A stretch of 64,000 nt of DNA from Deroplatys truncata (GCA_030765065.1 CM060990.1:284235341-284299340); one strand, 5' to 3'. Positions 24,845-35,579 are shown, counted from the first letter of the stretch. Numbers and translations: made by a program. Notes: generated from the letters alone by a model not told the origin.

Positions 24845-25130
24845 TTTATTTATGGACACTCTTTAACTGCTATGTTCCTTAGCGTCCCATTCTATATTGT
24901 GTGTGAAAGACCGGAAATTTTTTCTCACAGGCCTCTTTATCAGGCAAGATGTTCTTTTAGGTGCCGTAAATCTACGACACGGGACCACCGGCTTTAATTC
25001 CCTTCTGAAGGAAGCCATGCTAAGGAGTTTTACGCTCGAAAAAATCCATCGCCCTCCGCCGAGTTTGCACCCACGACCTCGGAAACTAGTACCTAGTATG
25101 GTACACCTAGACCAAGGAGGATGACGTTCT
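24845..25130 (-). repeat. SINE-A copy 2 (tRNA-derived)
   Basis: Reverse orientation relative to copies 1 and 3. Landmarks from left to right are ttccttagcgtcccattcta, the body with atctacgacacgggacca, then aaaaatccatcgccctccgc. The reversed B box is degraded (gagtttgcacccacgacct, near 25061-25079). An A-box-like region lies near 25085-25105. No convincing target-site duplication. Confidence 0.8.
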
Positions 25131-26204
25131 GACACACTGTTGTTCATTATGACTCAGATTGCAATGTTGTGTTCTTCTGGGTAAACATCTATTATAGTGT
25201 TACAAAATAATACTTATTGGCGGCCGGTATATTGCATCTAGTGTCTTGTACAGAAGCCTGCTAAAGTTTTCTGATGGACCAGGCGTTGTAGAGGAAGAGA
25301 GGGAATGTCTCCTAGACTAGTCATGCCTGGGTATAGCCGATAGTAAGTGACAGATCAAAGGTCACATTTGCTTTTGTGTATGCACGTATAATTCAGCGAC
25401 CTGGCTCTAGGAGGAAAGAAGACGAAACTAAATACTTTTCTGTTTAATAGATTTATCCAAGCGAAACAAATTAACATGTTCTTTACATAATATGTTGTTT
25501 AAAAAGCAAATATTGCACAGTTTATGCGGGTACTTCAGAAGTTCAAGATGCATTATTCAGTAACTTTCTTGAGAAACAATGTGCACATAATGTATACCTA
25601 GCTTAATTAACGTTTGTTTCTAATAATAATAAGAAGAAGAATCATAATAATAATTGTTTCATAATTACCATTAATAACATTAATGTCAAACAGTTTCAGC
25701 ACAATTAAGTGCAACACTCACTTTTCTTCAAAATGAGATATATTTTGCGTTTGTTACTGAAAAACGAATATAGATTGTTTTATTTCAAACATAATTCCTC
25801 CTTCACACACTCACAAGGCAAAGGAAGAAAAACCGTGCCAACAGTATAGTGGACGTAGAGTAAAAACAGCTATTGTATCTAAAAGGAGAAAATGTTAATA
25901 GATACCAGGAAACAACGTTTCGCGCAAAATATGCTGTTTCTATATAACCGTTTTATTCGGTTATGGTAACATATATGCTATATTTTCAAAATAGTGACCC
26001 GAAAGTGTTAATGCAGAGCGGTTGATGTGCTTTTGTTGCAATTGGTTCATTTGAAAGCATCCTATTCTGAAAATTAAATTGCTTTCGAAAGTAAACCGTC
26101 TTTCAAATTACAAATCTGAAGAAAGCAAATCTAAATCTGAAGAAGATTTAGATTGTATTACGATTCACGTTCTGAATTCTTAAAATGCTTCTCTTCCCTG
26201 GTCT
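25131..26204. other. No gene; AT-rich
   Basis: AT-rich with an AATAATAAGAAGAAG-type simple stretch near 25622-25655. No coding similarity seen. Confidence 0.5.
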
Positions 26205-26770
26205 GGAATGGAATGGGATGTGCAACGGAGGGGATTCAACCCTGATCCAGTGAATGAAGATAAGGTGCTTGTGCCCCTCGAAGGGGTGCCCTTAGGAGGG
26301 TGGGAGGAAGGGAGGGACGCCGGGCGGCCGGAACCAGGAGTAACGGCACAGCAATGAGAAGGTTCTTAAAGTTTCCAGATTGAGATTTCCCGACAGTTGA
26401 GCAGGCAAATCACGGACCCCACCACACACAGAGGTCTCACGCCCTCCAAGAGGCGGTCCGATACGCCGGCAACCAGCCGAAGATCGAGAGACGGATGATA
26501 TTCCACAGAGATCATCCTTTTTCCCTCCCACGCCGCTCCGTAACACCATCGCCAACACTTTCAACCCTGAAACAGACCTAACGGGGTTAAGGAGGTTGAA
26601 CTGAGGAATGGAACTATATTCGAGGACTGAGAGAATCAGCATTCGTCTGTTGACCCAGGAAAACTCCCGAAAAAACCCATGGGTCAGAGTTAGCGGTCAC
26701 CGAGAAGCAAACTAGGGATACTTCGAATTCAAGTCGCACGCGTTACCGCAGCGCAACCTAGACGGAAACT
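26205..26770 (-). repeat. SINE-B copy 1, long GC-rich tRNA-derived repeat
   Basis: Unusually GC-rich against its surroundings and homologous along its length with 28130-28690: shared strings include aggcggtcc, ccagccgaa, acaccatcgc and ctcaaccctgaaa-like text. The right end, read on the minus strand, resembles a tRNA: an A-box-like gcgctgcggtaacgcg is followed by a B-box-like cttgaattcgaag. The open frames inside are compositional and not genes. Confidence 0.65.
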
Positions 26771-27099
26771 GGAAGATCGGTAGTTCAAATCTCGGCTATG
26801 ACTGAATTTTACAATCTGATTCTATCTTTCCAACCCTGTCCTGCATACGACTGAGTGAAAGTCTTTTCGTTAATTGAAATGAACTGCCATTACAAACTTC
26901 GTTGTTAATATAAGAAGAATGCAGTAGCTAAAACCATTTTTATCTGGTGCCTTTGAAACTCCACATTCATTACATTACCACGAGGAAACCCTAACGTGTT
27001 GCAATCACATAACTTTCTCTTCTCACCATTCTACAAATTATTTGTACTAAATCTTATTGCTTTGTCTACCTCTGATAATCCAGATAGACTTACAATTCA

Positions 27100-27345
27100 C
27101 ATTTAGCCCATCTCTGTGGTGTGGGGTCTGCCTCACGTTCAAAAGGTACCGAGTTCGAATCTCGGTTAGAGTGAGTTACCTGGATAAAGCTTTTTCCAAG
27201 GTTTGCTCTTATCCTGAGAAGATGAATGTCAGATAACACTAAATTCTAGGGACCTCGGGTTCATTTGAGCAGCATTTTAACCATTTCGTTCATTCACCGT
27301 CCTTAATGCCCTACCCCGTTAAAAGACTTTAATTAAATACCAAAA
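27100..27345 (+). repeat. SINE-C, tRNA-derived
   Basis: Begins with tRNA-like sequence: A-box-like gtggggtctgcctcacg, and a good B box within accgagttcgaatctcggt at about 27149-27167. A body with a ccttaatgccctacccc string and an A-rich end (attaaataccaaaagaagaa) follow. The acceptor stem does not pair as in a tRNA, so it is a SINE head and not a tRNA gene. Confidence 0.6.
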
Positions 27346-28129
27346 GAAGAAGCCCACATTTACACATATCCTTGTAGTATATGTAGATAAAATGATAGTC
27401 ACATTTTCAAAAAGCATGTCACTACGTTATGCTTTGAAATTCCATGCTGTTGGTATGACCGCCAAAAAATCAAAACGAGTAGTGACTTCTCGGTTACAAA
27501 AAGTATTCATACCAATACACAAAATCTGGGAAATAGTTAATCTCATAAAATATATGTATGACAAACTGCGTGCTTTAACGGGGTTTGCATTTCTTGTGTA
27601 GCATTGCTTGTCCATCTTTTATAGTTTACCATTATACAAAAGTCATTCAGAATGAAGAAGACTTGAGAGGCTCTTCTCAGAAAATTCAAAGTACATATTT
27701 CGTTTGTCATGAAAATATCTTAAACAGAGAGTATTTCAATCAAACTCGTTAGAGCCACTTTTAAGAAACTGGCATATTCCGAACATTTTCCGAGATTTTC
27801 TCGAAAATCTTTCTGTCACATCTTTGAAAGATGGTGAACTATTATATCAAGTTTGGCATTTAACCGACTTTTCGTTCTCGAGTTATGTTGTTTACAGAAC
27901 ATACAAGCATATGGAGCATTTGCTATAAAATATGTATTACATTCACATGACTGCCGCTACTCACTCTTCCACAAACTATTCCTACAAAACTTATTGTTGC
28001 ATCTAGTTCATGTTAATACAGATAAACCTTCATCAGTTATTTACACAATTCGTTGTAGGTATAAGTAGAACATATTAAGCTAAAGCGATAGCCAAACGCG
28101 TTAAAGCTGATCGTTATGTGATAGCTTTG
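27346..28129. other. No gene seen
   Basis: A few open frames of 60-71 codons occur (27392-27601, 27853-28068) without recognisable similarity or splice context. Confidence 0.5.
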
Positions 28130-28690
28130 GATTGGTTGGCTACGGAGGGGACTCGGCACTGATTCACATAGTGGATATTCTGCCTACACCTCACAGGGGG
28201 CGTCTCCGGAAGGAAGGATGAGCCGAGAAGAGACACCCGATGGCCAGAACTAGGAGTGAGGCCACAGGAATGACAGGGTCCCTAAGTTTTCAGACGAGAC
28301 TCCCTGTCAGACAGACAGGTAGACCGGAGAACCCACGCCACACAGAGGCGGTCCAACGTTGCTCAAGGGGGTTAGGATACCCCAATAGCCAGCCGAAAGC
28401 CAAGGGACGGAGAGAGTCACAAAGAGCCTCGTTTTCCCTGCCAAACTGCACCGAAACACCATCGCTGACACTCTCAACCCTGAAAGAAACCAACGGATGA
28501 AAGATTAAGCGAAATGAGAATTGAGATGAAATGGAGGGACAGGAAGTTAGCGGATGTGAAAATCCTTCCGAGCATTCACCTGGTGACCCGGAAAAAACTC
28601 CGAAAAAACATGGATCAGGAAGGTCGGCCACAGGATTCGAAGCCACGTCCTCCCGCATGCGAGCCACAGACGTGATAGCTTTAAGATTCT
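28130..28690 (-). repeat. SINE-B copy 2, long GC-rich tRNA-derived repeat
   Basis: Second copy of the repeat at 26205-26770, in the same orientation. The right end read on the minus strand shows a clearer tRNA head: A-box-like gtggctcgcatgcggg and B-box-like gtggcttcgaatcctg. The body is GC-rich with accccaatagccagccga and acaccatcgctgacactctc. Copies differ by indels, so they are old. Confidence 0.72.
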
Positions 28691-28714
28691 GTTCTCTTTG
28701 TATGAACATGAGAA

Positions 28715-28747
28715 GGAAAGAAAGAAAGAAAGACAGAAAGAAGGAAT
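28715..28747. repeat. (GAAA)n microsatellite
   Basis: Short imperfect aaag repeat directly at the edge of the SINE-B copy, perhaps its tail. Confidence 0.8.
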
Positions 28748-28889
28748 GAGAGTAGTGTTAATATGGGGGTTCCCAGGCACTTAATATGCAGGGATTTGCA
28801 ATGAATATGTCAATTAATGTTCCTCCTGCACCTGCCACGCCCGCTGGTACCTTTGTGGCATCTGAGGCCATAAAATTTGCATTGTTTAA

Positions 28890-29405
28890 TGGGAAAAGGT
28901 TGTCATGTATGATGCACCTGTGTTATTAACGCCCCCTCCTGTCAAATGGAACAATGGATGTAATAAATTATGCTTTGTTATTCTAGCCGACAAAGGGATA
29001 GACACGCGGTGCCATACGCATACCAGAGGTCTCCATTCATTACCAGAGACTAACTGGGAGCAATAATTTTTTGCGGGACAAAGAGGATGACAGTTAGCAT
29101 CCACCTCTGTTATACTCGCCGACAAAGAGCAGACGGCTCGGCGCCATACCCATACCACAGGATCTGATTCATTAACAGGGACTACCTGGCAGCAAAAGAA
29201 TTTCTTGTATTGATTTACTGGAATGTCAGGTAACATGCACCTGTGTCATCATCGCCGACAAAAGACAGGCGCTCGGCGCCATACCCATACCACCGGACCA
29301 CATTCGTTAACAGAGACTACCTGGGAGCAATAATTTTTCTTGTATTGGTTTTCTAAAGTCTCAGGTAACATGCACCGGTGTCATCATCGCGGATAAAAAA
29401 ATGCA
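28890..29405. repeat. Tandem array of about 133-bp units
   Basis: About three and a half units. Landmark gccgacaaag (last unit: gcggataaaa) recurs at roughly 28987, 29118, 29254 and 29389, a period of about 131-136 bp. Within each unit are ggcgccatacccatacca-like text, attaacagagactacctggg-like text and a ggtaacatgcacctgtgtca-like text. Neighbouring units differ by substitutions and small indels. Confidence 0.85.
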
Positions 29406-30445
29406 GACGGGGGACTCTAAAGCATTAACGTTCATACGTTTTTCCCCTACTTACATTTTTTCCACATCACAGAGATTTCTCTACACACTCTTCTTGCATT
29501 AACATTCATACGGATTCCCCACTCACTCTTTTTTCACTTCACAGAGATTCCTACACACACTCACACGATTTGTCGGCGCACTCTTCTTCCATTAACATTC
29601 ATACGGTTTTCTCTATATCCTCTTCCTCCATTCATACTCACACGGTTTTCTCTGCATACTCTTTTTCCACATAACAGGGATTTCTCTGCACACTCTTCTT
29701 CCATTAACATTCATACGGTTTTCTCTACACATTCTTCTTCCATTCACACACACACGGTTTTCTCGACGCATTCTTCTTATATTAATATTTATATGGTTTC
29801 CCCCTTACTCTTTCAACATCACAGAGATTTCTCTACACTCTCGTCTTCCATTAACATTCATAGGTTTTCTCTAGACATTATTCTTCCCCTCACACACACA
29901 CGGTTTTCTCTGCACACTCTTTTTTCACATTACGGGGATTTCTACACACACTCTTCTTCCCTTAACATTCACACGTTTTGCCCACTCACTCCTTTTGAAT
30001 GTCATAGGGATTTCTCTGTGCACTCTTCTTCCATTAACATTCATATAGTCTTCTCTACACCCTCTTCTTCCATTCACACTCACTCAATTTTCTCTCCACA
30101 CTCTATTTTCCACATCATAGGGATTTATCTGCACACGCTTCTTCCGTTAATATTCATACGGTTTTTCCTACTCACTCGTTTTTCAACATCATAGGGATTT
30201 CTACGCACTCTTCTTCCATTAACATTCATACTTTTTCCCACTCACTCTTTTTTCACATCAGAGGGATCTCTCTACACACTCTTGCTCCACTAACATTCAC
30301 ACGATTTTCCCTACTCACACTTTTCGCACATCACAAGGTTTTCTCCACACTCTCTTCTTCCATTAACTTTCATACGGTTTTCAATGCACACTCTTTTTCA
30401 CATCACAGGGGTTTCTCTACACATTCTTCTTCCATCAACATGAGG
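29406..30445. repeat. Minisatellite of alternating 34- and 39-bp units
   Basis: About 25-30 subunits. The longer type reads like ttcttccattaacattcata followed by cggttttctctacacactc. The shorter reads like tttttccacatcacaggga followed by tttctctacacactc. They alternate with a variant of the longer type containing cattcacactcacacgg. All share the ctctRcacactc end, so the array arose by repeated duplication of a dimer or trimer. Read on the minus strand the longer unit contains gaaaaccgtatgaatgt, resembling the Glu-Lys-Pro-Tyr-Glu-Cys linker and first Cys of C2H2 zinc fingers. There is no maintained open frame, so it is not a gene now. Confidence 0.9.
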
Positions 30446-30726
30446 TGCACTATCAGATGACGTCATACTTCACAGGCAATGAGAACCGCCGTGTATTCAT
30501 GTTCAGGCACAGACATTTAAGTAAGTAAGTAAGTAGCAGTTTTAAAATATGCAACAAGATTGCACATTAGTATCGCAAAATAAATAACCTCAGATATCAT
30601 TAATGTAAAAAAGTAATTACGTAGGCGATACTATCATGTATGACTATTCCGATACATAGTACTATAGTATCGGGGTATCTATACGTACACAGCATTGGAA
30701 ATTATTATATCTTTGCAAAATTCAAA

Positions 30727-30921
30727 TGACGACACCTGTACCTAAAAACGAGATAGATTGGAATGATAAAGAATATATAGTGGAATACCTCCTTGCAACA
30801 CACTGTACTAATCATATACACGAGTGTCAGAAGGAGCTCAATTCCCTGGCGGTCGCCGAGCTAATACCGTCGACCCCAGAACCTTCCTCCGGGCAAGCAG
30901 GCAGAACTCAGGAAAACAGTG
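30727..30921 (+). other. Possible coding exon of unknown gene
   Basis: An ATG at 30727 opens a 65-codon frame, beginning MTTPVPKNEIDWNDKEYIVE and containing HIHECQKEL, that runs into a good splice donor (gatgtgagtatttt, around 30920-30926). A plausible acceptor (aattcctttcaggc) follows near 31000. I recognise no family, and the exon could be spurious. It lies between two copies of the zinc-finger-like minisatellite. Confidence 0.25.
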
Positions 30922-30926
30922 ATGTG

Positions 30927-31610
30927 AGTATTTTCTTATCCAGAAAAAATATTTGTGTTTAATTACCCTGTAACCTTGCAAAATGTAATTCCTTTCAGGC
31001 TACCGCATTCACATGCTTTTCATCCCTACGCCTTTTTATAGTTTGTGAAAATGCATTATGGAGATACGCTCTGAGAGAGAGAGAGGTACAGAGAGAGAGT
31101 GAGAGGGAATTGAAAGAAGTGGGGATAGAAATTCCGAGGGCCTCTGCGCATGTGCAGCAGGTGATAATTCCGTTGGGTGCAATAATCACGTGTCATGTAA
31201 ACACACCTACACAAAGAAGTACGTGCACCGCTAGGGGCTTTAGGATTCAATATAAACAGCTAACGATGCTTGTTGGAATCATTTCATTTTATGAACTCTG
31301 CATTAAATCTAAAACACTCGTGCGCTGTAGTTTTGGTTGAACAAGTGTGAGTCATTGTTTTCTATATAGTATTCAACATCATCATTAATACAAGGCAAGA
31401 TGAGCGAGTTTTAACATAACTATACAAATCAGTGTTGACTTGTTTACAATGCATTTAATTTTGTTTAAACGATACAGTGCATGAAAGACGAATCTGGGCG
31501 AGAGAATCATATTTTTATCTGAGCTTCATATTTTAGCACTTATAATCGAAATAGAATTTTTAAAAATTGTAGAGCTTTCATGGCTGTTGCAAGTAGTTCT
31601 TTCGACCCTA
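30927..31610. other. No assigned gene; GA tract
   Basis: Contains a (GA)n tract at about 31071-31106. A segment at 30940-31005 resembles 32660-32725 (both with taatgtaa-like text and ttttcaggctacc), suggesting a duplicated intron end. Confidence 0.4.
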
Positions 31611-31815
31611 AAGTATTAACAATCACATGATTTTCTGTACACACTCTTCTTCAATTAACATACACACGATTTTTCTACCCACTCTTTGTTTCGCCCACAC
31701 AGGGATTTCTCTACACGCTCTTCTTCCATTAGCATTCATACGTTTTCCCTACACATTCTTTTTTCCACCCTCACAGGGACTTCTCTACACACTTTTCTTC
31801 AATTCACAATCACAC
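31611..31815. repeat. Second short block of the 34/39-bp minisatellite
   Basis: Five or six subunits of the same two types as at 29406-30445. It starts with the same edge, ctaaagYattaac, as the larger array (near 29413), suggesting a separate copy of the array start, not a fragment split off by an insertion. Confidence 0.85.
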
Positions 31816-32481
31816 ACATGTCTCTACATGCATGATCGTCACAAACTAACACTTCTACCACGCAAGCGAACCTGTACGAATACCATGGAGTATCCCTGGA
31901 CATGAAGATGCATATACACACGCCACTTGCACACATATGCATAAAAATGATTACAAAAAACAGCAGTCGTGTAGCAATAAACACACACACGTACCCCTAA
32001 TAGCTGCAATATAAAGAACTGCATAACTTGTCTTTCCACCTGAATGATGCATTGTAAAAATAATTCAAGATCAATGTCTGTTACATAGTGTTTAGCAGAT
32101 AGACTTAATAAGAAGGCTGAAACGAGCAATTTCCCAACGGCTTGGAGAGTTCAAGATCTAGAAATACGTATTAAATATGAGATAAAGGCCTTAAAGAGAG
32201 TTCAAACAAGATACGGGTCCAGGATCGTATCTTCGCTGGAGGATTGCTAAGTGTTTTTGCCTCAACAATATAATTCGATAACCGACGAAGAGCTTGCAAA
32301 AAGCCTGAAAAATTATATTTGGTATACAACATCACAGAGATGGGGAAATTTCAGACATGTAAATTGTCTTTTGCATCCACAGCGAAAGTATGTAAAAATG
32401 CCAAGCTTAAGTATTGAATATTTTCATATTTTACAATGACAAAAAAATTCATAAATAAAACAGCTCTCTCGGCGTTATTAC
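31816..32481. other. No assigned gene
   Basis: A 62-codon open frame at 32251-32439 (+), including SLKNYIWYTTSQRWGNF, is unassigned. No other structure seen. Confidence 0.4.
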
Positions 32482-32570
32482 ATATAAAAGATACAATCTA
32501 TAGAATATTGGATATAAAAGATACAATCTATAGAATATTAGATATAAAAGATACATGCTATAGAATTTAT
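32482..32570. repeat. Three tandem 30-bp units
   Basis: The unit atataaaagatacaatctat plus agaatattgg starts at 32482, 32512 and 32542, a period of exactly 30; the third unit has minor changes. Confidence 0.9.
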
Positions 32571-32763
32571 AAACAATTAATGGAATCACAATGTCACGTG
32601 TTTTGAATTCAGTTATATATACTTCGCATTGAAATAACGTCTGATATCTGAGTGATTATAAAAATCTTTTGTGTTTTATGTACCGTGTAGCTAATAAGAA
32701 ATGTAACCCTTTTCAGGCTACCTAAACTTCCAAAAGCACGTTTTCTAACATTTAAATTCTGCA

Positions 32764-33010
32764 GTGTTTCACATGGAATAAGGGGAAGAAGAAGAACACA
32801 TTTGCAGATCTTGAAAGGATGCTCGCGCTCTTTGGAGATAGAATAACCACCCTGACCGCCACACCGAAACATGCAATAAGCGCGAGCAGAGACGTCTACA
32901 TACCGAGAAGCCGCAAGGTTAAAATAGGGTTCTTATATGACATTCCAGTGCATATAGTGAAAAAACACGGGCAATTTTGTACGCATTCAAATGCAATAGC
33001 GGAGAGTTAG
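32764..33010 (+). other. Possible terminal exon of unknown gene
   Basis: After an acceptor-like tttaaattctgcag at 32750-32763 an open frame runs to a stop at 33010, reading FTWNKGKKKNTFADLERMLA and later KVKIGFLYDIPVHIVKKHG. The composition looks protein-like (mixed hydrophobic and charged, no low-complexity bias), but I recognise no family. It may pair with the possible exon at 30727-30921. Weak call. Confidence 0.25.
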
Positions 33011-33394
33011 TTCCAGTGTGTCTCCCTATATTCAGAGAAAATAAGATTTGGGAGCACTAATTTAAATGAGTGTTAAAATACCTTTTAAATAATGACGAAA
33101 CTTGTATTTTAAAAAAAATACTTGAATCCTGTATGCACTAACAGTGTCAAGACTAATTGCAGTGACGGAAAAATGATGAAAATAAAGAGACTTTCATTTC
33201 AAAAATGGCAAAGGGTTTTTATTTTTCCCCTCTACCTTACCTAAGATGATATAGATAGCATTACGAAAAAAACATGATTAAAAATCATTGAAATACATGA
33301 AATCAATGCATTATATATAGTCACAAACTCGGGAAAAATCAACTAAGAATACTACGCTAAGCGCATGGGTACAGCTGAAAGAATATTTGCAGGT
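33011..33394. other. No gene; AT-rich flank of the palindrome
   Basis: AT-rich sequence with no recognisable feature immediately left of the palindrome arm. Confidence 0.5.
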
Positions 33395-33770
33395 CTCAGG
33401 ACACCTAAGTACATAGTTACAGACAGAGAACCGAGTTTGAATATTAGCATTCAGTGTACAACTTAAAAATACCTGATACTGTTCCATCATATATGGAAGA
33501 AGAAATTACCGGCTCTGGATACCTAAGCACACGGGCACAATCAGAGACCAGAAGTTGAAACTTAGTGTTCCATACTAATATACTATGCTAAGAGCTTTCG
33601 GATAGGTGAAAGAAATTGCTGGTTACGGGATACCCAAGTACATGTTCACATGCAGAGAACCTGCAATAGCATGGTTTGGTTTCTTTCCCTTGACCCTCCC
33701 AAAGCATTCATGTCGTCTGTTAAGCCAGTACGTTATGCCACATCTCTGTTATGTTGTAAGAGCTCCATTG

Positions 33771-34537
33771 TTAATAAGGTGGCGACATTGCTGTAAATGA
33801 TTTAGTTTGCGGCACAGCAGGCTGAGTATGCAGATCCGTGGTCCTAAAAGGGAGAAACAGCGGCTTTTCCAACTTATAAATCTTGAGGATTTCAACCTTT
33901 TCACTATCAGAAACTCGAAACACGCAGATGCTCAACTGGATTCGTACAAGTTTAACACTAGCATTCTCTTCACCCTCAGGCGCTATAATGCAGTTTTTAG
34001 AGTCCTTGGATCGAATCAGCAGCAACTCAAACTTGCTATTGATTATGAGTTCCTTGTTGTCGTCAGCAAATCCCAGAAACATCGAAAGCGGTACTATAGC
34101 ACTGAAGGTTCCATTTCCTGCATGTGCAGTGTCAATGTCTTCTCCAGGGTAGCACCATCCAGCATTCAGCCAGCAGAGAGCAGATTCCGTTGGGTTGAGA
34201 GCAGCATACTTGCGTAAAGTTGATGTGATCCCGGGTTAATGGTTCCATTAATAGTTGAGCCATTCATGTCCAGTCGAATCTCCATAAACATGAATGCCTA
34301 AGCGTTATTGGCAAGCTTTGCAGTAGAAAGAGCTCCATTAGGTTTAGTAATACTTCCCTCGATGTGTACATAACTTCGATTAGGTAAAGTATATAAATCC
34401 TCAGCTTGACAAGGGATCCTAATCCCGTCATTACCGTTAAGAGTTGATGTGTTATAAGACAAAAACACACATGTTCTTCTTCTTTGGTAATCTCGTCGTC
34501 GAATCTCGATTTCTCGGTAACATTGAAAATGCCCATG
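33771..34537 (-). pseudogene. DJR capsid-like gene, left copy, truncated
   Basis: The start at 34537 reads MGIFNVTEKSRFDDEITKEE, matching the N-terminal segment typical of the arthropod DJR-like family. The frame is lost soon after, with a stop near 34305, and is then open again at 34082-33771, where FLGFADDNKELIINSKFELL and PEGEENASVKLVRIQLS match the end of the first jelly roll. The remainder of the second jelly roll is missing because of the arm-specific deletion; the frame stops at 33771 on reaching the deletion junction. The same early frameshift and stop occur in the right copy. It cannot encode a capsid protein. Family assignment is from memory of the fold family, not a search. Confidence 0.72.
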
Positions 34538-34562
34538 ATTATAGTATTCTGAAACCTAATGG

Positions 34563-34742
34563 CTAGAGAAACTCTCGATTGAATGATGTTAACACACCGG
34601 TTGTCAATGGCGGAGTATGAAGTGTGCGTCGAATCATTTCATTATTATATCCTCGACGCCGCTGATTTCTTCTAAAATCTCGCCGAATCATTACATTATT
34701 ATATCCTCGACGCCGCTGATTTCTTCTAAAATCTACTGGCAT
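34563..34742 (-). CDS. Intact 59-aa arginine-rich ORF, left copy
   Basis: An uninterrupted ATG-to-TAG frame of 59 codons. It contains a direct internal repeat of about 20 residues, DFRRNQRRRGYNNVMIRR followed by DFRRNQRRRGYNNEMIRR, then a non-basic tail with LHTPPLTTGVLTSFNREFL. Arg makes up about a quarter of the protein. It overlaps the 3' end of the upstream gene in another frame by about 17 bases and ends 26 bases before the DJR start, an overlap typical of compact viral genomes. The same ORF, with five base changes by eye, is intact in the right arm while its neighbours are broken. A DNA-condensing core protein would fit, but this is inference; chance survival is possible for a frame this short. 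Confidence 0.5.
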   Translation of the reverse strand: MPVDFRRNQRRRGYNNVMIRRDFRRNQRRRGYNNEMIRRTLHTPPLTTGVLTSFNREFL

Positions 34743-35290
34743 TGCGACGGATGTGATGTCTTATGCTTATATCCTTGTTTCTAAAGTCAATGATATGACT
34801 GTTATGTCCAGTATATAAAGACTGATTTGCTCTATGATGTGGGTGTTTATGAACGGTAGGTAAATTGGATTTGATGGTTCTTGAGAAATATGATGTCCAG
34901 GCGGAGCAGATTAGAACAATTCTTATAGATCGAGCACTCCCCGGTTTTACTGTTGATGAAAGAGACTGTTGCTTTATTTCACTCAATTCGTATGATGTTC
35001 ACCTTAAATGTATTCACTAGGAAATCAGATTTGACTAGCTGATTAGCTGGAATAACTTTATTGTCCCTGAAGTTTAAGAGCGATACTATAGAACAATCAT
35101 TGGGAAAAATCAACGTTGAAAGGACGTTTAATTTTAGTCATCATGGTATTATTATTAATAGGTCTAATAAAGAAGACATTCTCATCCACGCCTAGCTTAT
35201 CTCTCTGCTGTATTCATTAATATCAGCTATCTCGTAAGTTCCATAGGGTATATCGGTGACCTTAATTTCAGCACTGTAAACGTATTGAAA
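34726..35290 (-). pseudogene. Gene upstream of the DJR gene, left copy, broken
   Basis: Read outward from the spacer, fragments include AEIKVTDIPYGTYEIADINEY (35280-35215), KSDFLVNTFKVNIIRIE (about 35035-34985) and a final open frame ending HIIDFRNKDISIRHHIRRNA with a stop at 34726. Several frameshifts and stops interrupt it. This layout, a beta-rich protein of virion-protein flavour just before the DJR gene, recurs with DJR-like genes in other arthropod genomes as far as I recall, but I cannot name its function. The last codons overlap the 59-aa ORF. Confidence 0.45.
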
Positions 35291-35579
35291 TTGATTATTA
35301 CTCTGATCAACATTGGGAATGGAATAGAATGTTTCAAAAACTCAGTAGACCAAACTCATAATGCCCTTAGGGACTATCAGCAGAGAGGGATTCAGGCATG
35401 TAGTAAGAACAGATTCGTTGCCACTGAGAGTGATAATGTAACTCATTACGATAGAAATTGCAATCACAAGTGACCACAGATACATGACCTGAAACCATGT
35501 GCTCTTATGCATCACATTAGCATCGCCGAGGTACCTTTCTAACTCTTTCGAAAGCTTCAGCTTTCCACAGGTATTAATT
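35031..35579. other. Spacer of the palindrome
   Basis: Single-copy sequence between the arms. Its left half (to about 35290) continues the upstream gene of the left arm on the minus strand. The right half (35290-35579) has an open frame on the minus strand (continuing from 35656 to 35342, with LSKELERYLGDANVMHK) that I do not recognise; it is composite, since its first part is antisense to the right arm. Confidence 0.5.

Larger units (their letters stand above)
33395..35030 (-). repeat. Left arm of the palindrome
   Basis: Reverse complement of the right arm. Compared with that arm it lacks about 750 bp corresponding to roughly 36840-37590, the 3' part of the DJR gene. Identity by eye is 97-100% through the core (34080-34560), about 92% around 33770-34000 and in the outer repeats, and about 85-90% around 34750-34990. 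Confidence 0.9.

Noticed and set aside
27149..27167. tRNA gene
   Set aside because: Only the B box and an A-box-like string fit; the acceptor stem does not pair and a SINE-like body follows.
29793..30194. 133-codon plus-strand frame with many His, Ser and Phe
   Set aside because: It is the translation of the 34/39-bp minisatellite; the frame is open by composition only.
29406..30445. Regularly spaced repeats considered as a CRISPR array
   Set aside because: Units abut without spacers, vary in length, and the genome is eukaryotic.
30446..31610. A 1.17-kb insertion splitting the minisatellite
   Set aside because: The right block starts with the same edge sequence as the whole array, so it looks like a second copy of the array start; no target duplication was seen.
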